Source of the DNA: Epiperipatus broadwayi
Lineage: Eukaryota > Onychophora > Udeonychophora > Euonychophora > Peripatidae
Assembly (NCBI GenBank): GCA_028023455.1
Contig: JAQFVV010000049.1
Location: 8,028,240 to 8,092,239 of the forward strand
Direction: 5' to 3'
Length of the DNA: 64,000 nt
Shown: positions 56,151 through 64,000 of the stretch, piece by piece
Layout of the letters: the number at the start of each line of letters is the position of its first letter
Position numbering within the stretch: position 1 is the stretch's first letter
Notes under the pieces: model-generated
Databases searched by the model: none
What the model saw: only the letters and a program-made list of their open reading frames with translations
Told to the model about the DNA's origin: nothing
Program-made: the position numbers and the translations under genes

Positions 56151-58884
56151 ATTTTATATTACTATATAAATGTGAAAGTTTGTTTGTAATTTTATAACTC
56201 AACACATATTGCACCAATCTTGAAGGATTGCAGGATTTTTTAACTTAAAAAAAAAAAAAGTACTTTGCAATATAAAAATAATTGAAAAATCTATATTGTA
56301 ATTGTTTTTGAATGTCATCATAAAAGATCAAAAAGAGGGCAGCACTAACTAAAAGATTGCAGAATTGAAAAAATTTTCAAATTAAAAATATACTTTTTGG
56401 TAAAGTAAGGTAAAATTGCATTTATAACTACAAATTTAATTTTTCATTTGAATAATGATAATTTAGATTTATAATAATAAATTTGATAAAATTTTAGGAG
56501 TTCAGTTTAAGTATATATTTAATTTAATACTTGTTAAAGTAAAATTTAAAATGGTACCATGTAGTAAGAAAAATACTACTGAATTTGATAAACTTTTAGT
56601 ATATCAGTTTAAATATATTCAACACATGAAAAAATAAATTTTAAAATGCTGCAAATACAAGAAGAGAAAAAAATAAATTTGTTAAGCTTTTACCACTTTC
56701 TTTATTCTTATTTTGAAATACATTCTAGAAAAATGAAGAGATATTAGTTTTTGGTAATCCACATACAATTTTATACAGTAAATATATTTTAAATTATTTA
56801 AACTTCATTTGGATCAATATTTAATTTTTTATTTGTGCATATTATGACTACGTTAAAATTTCATAGCAATTTTAAAGGGTAAAAAAGATTTTTTTGCCAA
56901 GATGATAAATTAATGGCTTTGATTCATACTATCCATACTTTTTTATATACAAACATATATGTGCACTTACGTATTATTAAAAATGAATTCAATGTATTAT
57001 AAGACTATGACAATTTGAATATGTTAAGTTAAATTATTATACAGCACATCTGAGTGCTTATATATATTTTGTGTATTTTCAATACGAAATTAATTGTGAA
57101 AGTAATTTTTAATGAGTTTATTATTTTCACAAATTAAAATATCTTATGATATAAATGTCAGTGTGCACACATATTTCCATATGCATACACATATATGTTA
57201 ACTCGGTCATTAATTATATATTACAAAAAATGAATTTCATTTATAAGTTTATGATAATTCAAATATGTTCATAAATTATTATACCACACATCTCTGGGCT
57301 TATATATACAAGTGTGATTTATGTAAACCTATTAAAACATATTTGTAAATTACAATGTAATTTGGATTTATTTTTGTATTAATCAAAATCAGAAGTCTTA
57401 ACTTATATGTTGAGCCATATTCTGAAAACATTTTTATTGTTAATAATAAATTGATATTTCATTGTTAAAGTTATTCCAGTGAATTTATTCAATCATAGAA
57501 TAGATTAAAAATATTATGTTTATATTATATCTCTTGTTCACAGTAACAGTTATAGAGCTTTTGTTCACTGAGCTGGATTTGTGCATAACAGTGTTATATA
57601 AAAGGGGATTCTATTTAGTGTTTATGGATATCCAGTTGATTATGATCCTGGTTGGCACAAAGTACATATACTTTAAAGTCCATGCACTTCATTTCATTTT
57701 AATTATTTATTTAAAAATTAAGTTTATAGTTGGAAGGTACATTAATGGTACGAAGTGGCCAAAGCATTGATGATGATCCACATATTTTAGTATTCCCAGC
57801 ATTATTTTTTTATTATATATTCTTATGAATTAGCATTTAAGTTTGTGTATCTGGATAATGATTGTTTGTATTCCTGCCCTAGCTTTGGCAGTAGTTAAAT
57901 AATTAACCTGGTCTATATTAGACCACTTTCAAATCCAGTCACAAGATTGACTGACTTATTTTTATTGTTGATCATTCATGATGATGAATGATGATTATTT
58001 TTGTATAATGTTGGTGAACTTATAGTTTTGTGTTGATCTCTCATTCTTATATTCATTACTTTTATATCATTCCTTTGATGTTTAAATTTGAATCTTTTCC
58101 TTGGAGTTGATGATGATGATTTTCATTCACCACAAGTTTACCTTGTTTCTTCCTATTCTTATAGTTTCTAAAGTGAACAAAAATATGACATAGTCTTTCA
58201 TGACTTAAATTAAGATGGACCAAAGTATTCATTAAATTTGGTTTAAATATCTGGAATGAGAAATTAATCACTACCTATCAAATAAAAGACACAAATATCA
58301 AGTCAAAAAAACATTTACATTTTTGGCATTCTAATTTTTTGGACTTTTAAAATATCAATATGAACAATTTTTCTAATAATAAATAAATTTTTTGAAAGAT
58401 TTCTAAAATATTTTACAGATAATTTGCTGCTGGATTCCACTTAAATTTATATAATAACAATCTCTTAACAGTAATAATAATAATAATAATTGAATGTTTT
58501 TATTGATTGTGCACTAAAAATAAAAATAAAATAATTTTTTTTTCCAACCACAATTGGGTTTTTTAGCTTTAATGTGAAATAAAAACATGGGGAGAGGGCA
58601 GACAGTTTTCATAACAAGGGATTCATTTAATTAATTTCTGGATTCCTCATGCTTTTATTTCAAGTAAAATCTAAAAATCCTAATTATGGTAGAAGAAAAA
58701 AATATTTCTTTTAATTTTTATTCCATTGTCAATAAAATCATTTAATATTAAATGTTTTTTTATCTCTATTATTAAATTATTTACTGTATTTAATAAGCAT
58801 TATATTTTTCATGCTGCTGTTGTTTATAATTATTTCATACAAAAATTACATAATTATATATATATGTATTTTTCATGTGTCATA
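56151..58884. other. AT-rich sequence, no gene recognised
   Basis: About 2.7 kb. Short open frames (57516-57770, 58062-58271) have no recognisable motif or splice-bounded similarity to A2M-family N-termini. An (ATA)n run occurs near 58472-58490. Confidence 0.5.
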
Positions 58885-58963
58885 GCATCGGCCGGGAAGA
58901 GAACCCGCTAACCTGGGACAACTGCTTGTGAGCCAGTTGCGCCGACCTCTCGACCACCAATGC
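58885..58963 (-). repeat. tRNA-like SINE or tRNA pseudogene
   Basis: On the minus strand a 7-bp acceptor stem GCATTGG/CCGATGC pairs fully (one G-T). A box-A-like TGGTCGAGAGGTCGG follows. The anticodon arm ACTG-(G)CTCACAA(G)-CAGT could show CAC (Val-like), with a mismatched closing pair. The T arm GCGGG-TTCTCTT-CCCGG departs from the TTCRA box B. ATAATTATAT occurs just outside both sides (58850-58859, 58971-58980), compatible with a target duplication in AT-rich DNA. A degenerate tRNA-derived SINE is more likely than a working tRNA gene. Confidence 0.6.
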
Positions 58964-58980
58964 TTGACATATAATTATAT

Positions 58981-61900
58981 TTTACCAAATAAACGTTCTG
59001 CTAATGCAAGAATGAAGGTAGAAAAATGGAGAGAATTGGCAAGTACAAATTTTGTTTGATATTCAATACATCAAAATTTAAAAATTGAATACATAAATAA
59101 ATTTTAATTATCAAACTTTCTAGTAATGGTGATGGAAAAGGTAGAAATAGGGATAAAATTGACAAGAGAAATGTTTATTTGAGATTCAATACATCAAAAT
59201 TTGAATTTAGATAATAAAACATTAAAAATTTCAACTGCTCAGAATATAATCTCATTATAATATATAAATTAGAAATATATTTTAATAATAAAAATTGTAT
59301 TATATTCTTTTGTTTTTATTATAATTCTATTAACATGTGAAAAACCACATTGGTAAAATAAAAAATAATGTAATGTAGTTAAGAATTAAAATATATTTAA
59401 GAAATATTTCCATGAAATAATAATACATTAGTTATCAACAGCAGTTAAAAATGACCTCCAACATCCCTTTATTAAAACTGACTTCAGGAGTTATTTTTAC
59501 CTGCTGTTGCTATCGCATATTTTCATTTAAATATTATTTAAATATATTTTAATTCTCAACTACGTTATATTCATTTAATCTAACAATGCAATCAAAGCTG
59601 TGGGTACAGCTAATAAATATATAAAATAAAAAATAATATAGTATTAAAATATTAATAAATTAAACTTATATTAAGTAACTGTGATTACATTTACTATACA
59701 GATTGACATTCTCAAATGAAAAATCAATAAAACATAACACAATGGTAAATAAGAGACTAACCATTTACATAATTCAAATACCAACTACTATTAATATCAA
59801 AGGAAGTTTTAATATGATTGATGAGCTCAAAATAAAGATTAATCATCACAGTTTTTTTTATTTCTTAAAAAGATATCTCTGCACTGTTGAATATTTTATG
59901 ACTCATACAAAGCTGAGTTATAAAATCTAATTTTAAACTCTTTTATGAACTTTAACTTAATCATTAAGATTCGATTTACTCTGACCTATATAACCTTCAT
60001 GACAATTTCAAGGAATCTTATAAACTATAACAAGAGTACCAAAGACAGGTGAAAAAGATCTATGATCCCTCAAGATACACATTTCATGCTGAAACAGCAC
60101 TCATCAGTTGACCCAGACTGTTCTGAATAATTTAATAAAGAGTTTAAATCAATACTCTCTTCCAAGAAACTCTCTGATTTCCAGTTAATAAATATTATTA
60201 TTTATCAATTATAATATTTTTGGTCAATTTTCTGTCTTCTTCTATTGAAGCTTTGAATAAAATTAATGTTTTTTAGATGAAAATTGTGTTTTTGATAATT
60301 TAGATATTGAAAATATATGCCAATCAGTTGGCTGATTGAAATGTATTAATGTCTTTATTTCTGTTTTAAAGAAATATGAATATTTTTCTGCTGATAGGAT
60401 TAATATTATTTATAATTTGTTTTTATTATTAAAAGATTTAATGTATTAGATATAATGATATATTTTATAAGAAGCATGGGTAATTGCTTATTTCTTCTTT
60501 GATATATTCTGTCATATTAATTTCATATAGAGAATTATTAATTACTTTTGTTTCTTTGAAATTATTTGTTAAATATGTTGACAATAATTTATTTGTTATT
60601 GATAATGTTAAATTGGACGATTTTTCTTTTAATAGATTGAGTGGTTTTGATTCTAATATTAAATTAACCATTGAGGAAAGGGGGAGGGGATACTTTTGAT
60701 TTTGCAAATTAAAATTTTTAGATTTGAATATTTATAAAATTAGTGATTTTTTATTTTGAAGTCATTTCATTAAAGTGAAAAATTTAAAAAATATAAGACT
60801 TGAAAATTATTAATTTTTCACTCATAAAAAGACTGCTTTGATAAATTATTGTTATAGTAATAAAAGATTTAATAATTTTGAAAATAATCCTTAATTTCAA
60901 AGAATCAATTTGCTTTTGATTACTGTATATTGATATAGATTATCATTATGATTTTATTAATAATATTGTATTTAATAAAAATATTTGAAAGCCTTATATT
61001 TAAAATGTTAATGAAAGAAAAAAAATGTATCTTCTTACCTTTTAATTCTTCAATTTATAGATTGATTAATAACAGTATTCGTTTATTGGGAATATGAAAT
61101 TGCTTGTAAGAATTCAAAACAGTCTTTTGATAGTAAAAGTATTCCTGGTGTAGTTTAAAAGATGCTTTGTAACTGTTGTAAAGTTTAAGTCAGAGTAAAT
61201 GAAGTCTTAATAAAAGTTATTTAAAGTGCATAAAAATAGAGTTAAAAATAGGTATCATAACTGAGATTTGTAATTCATGAATTTGATATAGTTCATAATA
61301 TATTATTCAACAATGAAGAAGTTATCTTTTATGAAAAAAATTAATTAAAAAGAAGAATTAAAAAAACTTTGATGATTAATTTTCTTGATTCTGAGCCTGT
61401 CAATTTTATGAAAATATTCTTTAATATCAAGGATAGTTAGTAGTATTTGAACTGAATTATGAAATAGTCTGTTTACATACAAATATGTTGTGTTTTATTG
61501 AAATTTAGTATAAATTTGTTATTTTACTATTATTTTAATGTGAGATGATTTTCTATTTAATTTATTATTACTAGTATAGTGTTAGGCAGTGTTAATTTTG
61601 TATGTATATAGGCAAAATTTAAAACAAATTTTTAAATATCTACTGCAAATCAAAGGCTCCTTAAAATCTTTAAAGCAGCACTGTAAAGAAAATATCAACA
61701 GAAACAGATCCTGAAGGTTTAAATGGCTTTAATTATGAATATCTAAATATTTATTTAATTCCAAATTTTGGACAGCTAACTAAGATGCTCCCATCTGCAA
61801 TCTGTTCCAAGCTTAAAAATTTTCCAAATTTTACCTGATCTGAATTTTAACCCCTGTCCATATTATGTGCTGACACCAAAAACACAAAATCCTTAAATTA

Positions 61901-62819
61901 TAATCCATATACAATATTTCAAAACTATATTTTTCTGAAATGTTAATCCATGTGAAATTAATACTTTATTTAATATTATTCAAACCTAAAGAAAGCTCGG
62001 TCAATAACTTAATAGAATATTTTTTAAAGAAAGCATTTGGACTATTGAAGAAAACAAAATCTCCTTCAACATTATTTATTTGGATTTTGTAGTAAAATTA
62101 AAAAAATTGAAATAATTTGAAATTTATGAATAGCTATTAAAGATTGAGTAGTAAGATAGATGGAAAGACAAAATCAACCGATATTTTAAAGTAGGTTATA
62201 ACTAATAGTTCCTGGGTGAAAAAAATCCTGATTCTACTTTGTGATTAATATTTAGATAAAAAAAACAAACAAGCAAAAGAAAAAACAGCAAACAAATCAT
62301 AAATGCTTCTGCATGTAATTTGCATATGCTTATGCATTTAATGCTGAAAGAAAGAATTTTTTTTTTTTTTGAGTGTTTGATAAATTAATAATAATCATAT
62401 GATCACTATTTTTTTTGCCTGGTTTAAATTAATAATAAATTAAATAAGGCAGTTATTGCCATTTAGGTAAAAAGAAAAATCAAGCTAATATAATTAAAAC
62501 CCATACATATATCTAACAGAAAGCATTAATAAGTTTAACTGCTATCATATCTTTTTATTTTTTTCTGAAAGTAGTTCAAAATGAACAAATTTATTATTCA
62601 GAAATTAGGGAAATTCTTAAAAATTAAAATAATAAAAAAATAGAGAAAAAGAGATGTAAAATTAGCCTGCATTGAAAAAAAATAATAGAGTTGTTTTTGA
62701 ATCATAAATACTATATTTGAAAAAATAGGATTGCTAAATAAAAGTTTACAAATAAGTAGCACATAAAAAGAAGATTGATAAATAAAGAAGTAGTACAATA
62801 AAATGTATAAGAATGCAAG
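58981..62819. other. AT-rich sequence, no gene recognised
   Basis: No exon, transposon protein or long repeat found. TTTGATATTCAATACATCAA (about 59055) and GAGATTCAATACATCAAAAT (about 59180) form a loose direct repeat of about 125 bp together with GGTAGAAA-AGGGA-AAAATTG-like flanks. Confidence 0.45.
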
Positions 62820-63730
62820 AAAATTTTAAGTTTAAGAATTTTTCTCTTGTTGGAAGAAGGGAAAACCTATGAAGGAAATTCAGAAAAATAGTGACTGCAG
62901 ATAGAGGCAGAGAATTAATCTTTTTATAAATGGAAACTAATAGATAAAGAGTGTACGAATACTTGAAAAGCTGATCATTAGTTTATTACAAATCATAACA
63001 TCGCGCTATATAAAAATAAATATCCATTTTAGACATATGAATAATATGAGCCAAGAGACGACAGGATCTTAAATTTTAGTATATTTTACAGATTTAAATC
63101 ATTCAGACAAAGTAAAAAAGTAATTTAAAGGGATCATAATATCTTCATGCTCTCATTTCCAGTACTTAAGATTTGCCCATACTTAAACGTTTGGGTTGAA
63201 AGAATAAGTGGATTCATTCTATTCTTTCACAAAGACTTTATCTCGTGTTGGAAAATGAGAGTCTTCATTTATTGTTAAGATTCATGAAGCGTATGTACAT
63301 TAACTTGAAAGAGCTGATCTATTAATTTAATAGAAATTAATAACTGGGAGCACGTCATAAAAAAATGCCAAAACATTCCATTTTAGATATATGAATACTA
63401 TGAAAGAGACGACAGGATTTATTTTTATATACGATAAAATCTAAGTTAAAAAAGTACTTTTGACCAAATACAGAAAGATTATCTTTCTGAACACAACATT
63501 GACAGTAGTCTATTATAAATGGAAATGTAATAAGTGGAGTATATAATGAAATGCTAATTTAGATATATGAATATTATTAAATAGAAGATAAAAGTTGCTT
63601 TTATATATGGCAGAAATCTATGTTAAAAAAGTTCTGATTAAAAAAAATATATTACTTTTGTGAAAGAAACATTGACAATAAAAAGAAATGTAATAAACAT
63701 CATGAAAAATAACTGATAACGGTAAAGTCT
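62820..63730. repeat. Degenerate tandem array, period about 177 bp
   Basis: CATTTTAGA-ATATGAATA-TATGA and GAGACGACAGGAT recur at 63026 and 63380, with a more diverged AATTTAGATATATGAATATT at 63557. The spacings are 354 and 177 bp (2:1). ACATTGACAGTAG/ACATTGACAATAA at about 63494 and 63668 give a similar step. Several monomers are badly diverged, so array limits are approximate. Confidence 0.55.
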
Positions 63731-64000
63731 AATATTGATAAATTTTAAGACACATAGAATTTCAGAGTTTAAAAATTATTTTTTAAAGTTGTTCGATTAA
63801 ACTTGATTTTTTAAAAAACATAAAAATAGAGAATTGAACTTATTTGAAATAGCAGCTATTCAATGAATAATCTCTTAATGAACAGTATTTAATGATAAAA
63901 ATAAAGGAATTGTTTTAACTAATAGGACAGAAAATAAAGATTGGTGATACAAAAAATATGTTACAAAACAGTGATATTATCAAAAAAACTATGAGATGAA

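Noticed and set aside
58885-58963. Functional tRNA-Val(CAC) gene
   Set aside because: The T loop lacks the TTCRA consensus, the anticodon stem has a mismatched closing pair and the variable region is too long.
1-64000. CRISPR array, bacterial operons, ribosome binding sites
   Set aside because: Spliced exons, LINE, LTR and PLE content show this is animal nuclear DNA; no spaced short direct repeats of CRISPR type occur.

Overview
This is AT-rich (roughly 70% or more A+T by eye) metazoan nuclear DNA. It has spliced exons with GT/AG signals separated by long introns, and most of its recognisable content is layered retrotransposons. A large-genome invertebrate, such as a chelicerate or a mollusc, fits the gene and transposon types, but the sequence does not fix the species.

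One host gene crosses the window on the minus strand. Eight exons (55395-55356, 46361-46277, 46164-46080, 36305-36078, 35997-35806, 20878-20780, 11901-11839, 485-294) join in frame into about 328 residues of an alpha-2-macroglobulin / CD109 / thioester-protein (TEP) family protein. They run from the end of MG2 through MG3 and MG4 into the bait-region domain. The N-terminal exons lie to the right of the window, or were missed, and the thioester and C-terminal exons lie to the left. Two introns are tiny (80 and 112 bp) and five are 8.9-14.9 kb. One junction requires a GC-AG intron.

The long introns are filled with mobile elements. At least five copies of one APE/RT LINE family are present: 1040-7900 (-), 12727-13840 (-), 14146-19806 (+), 36718-38840 (-) and 47671-50450 (+, nearly intact). 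A Ty3/gypsy-like element with paired LTRs (2582-7012) sits inside the first LINE, and a second gypsy pol remnant lies at 27350-28560. A Penelope-like element with RT and GIY-YIG segments lies at 39820-41590. There are also two non-coding TG...CA elements with 4-bp target duplications (16694-19396, 24767-26648), a 9-bp-TSD inverted-repeat DNA transposon (23098-23945), a pair of 1.15-kb direct repeats (31571-34297) and a tRNA-like SINE (58885-58963).

The most interesting layer is a set of short, mostly palindromic repeats, at least a dozen copies in three families (here called A, D and P). Each carries a hammerhead-ribozyme-like core (CTGANGA ... GAAAC ... GTC/GTA). In families A and D a matching 6-bp stem I can be drawn. 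Most whole copies have target-site duplications of 11-17 bp, which points to target-primed reverse transcription rather than cut-and-paste transposition. A Penelope element, the class known to carry such ribozymes and a plausible mobiliser, is in the same window and is itself interrupted by a family P palindrome.

The right end (about 56150-64000) has no recognised exon. It holds inverted repeats, a tRNA-like SINE and a degenerate satellite-like array near 62820-63730.
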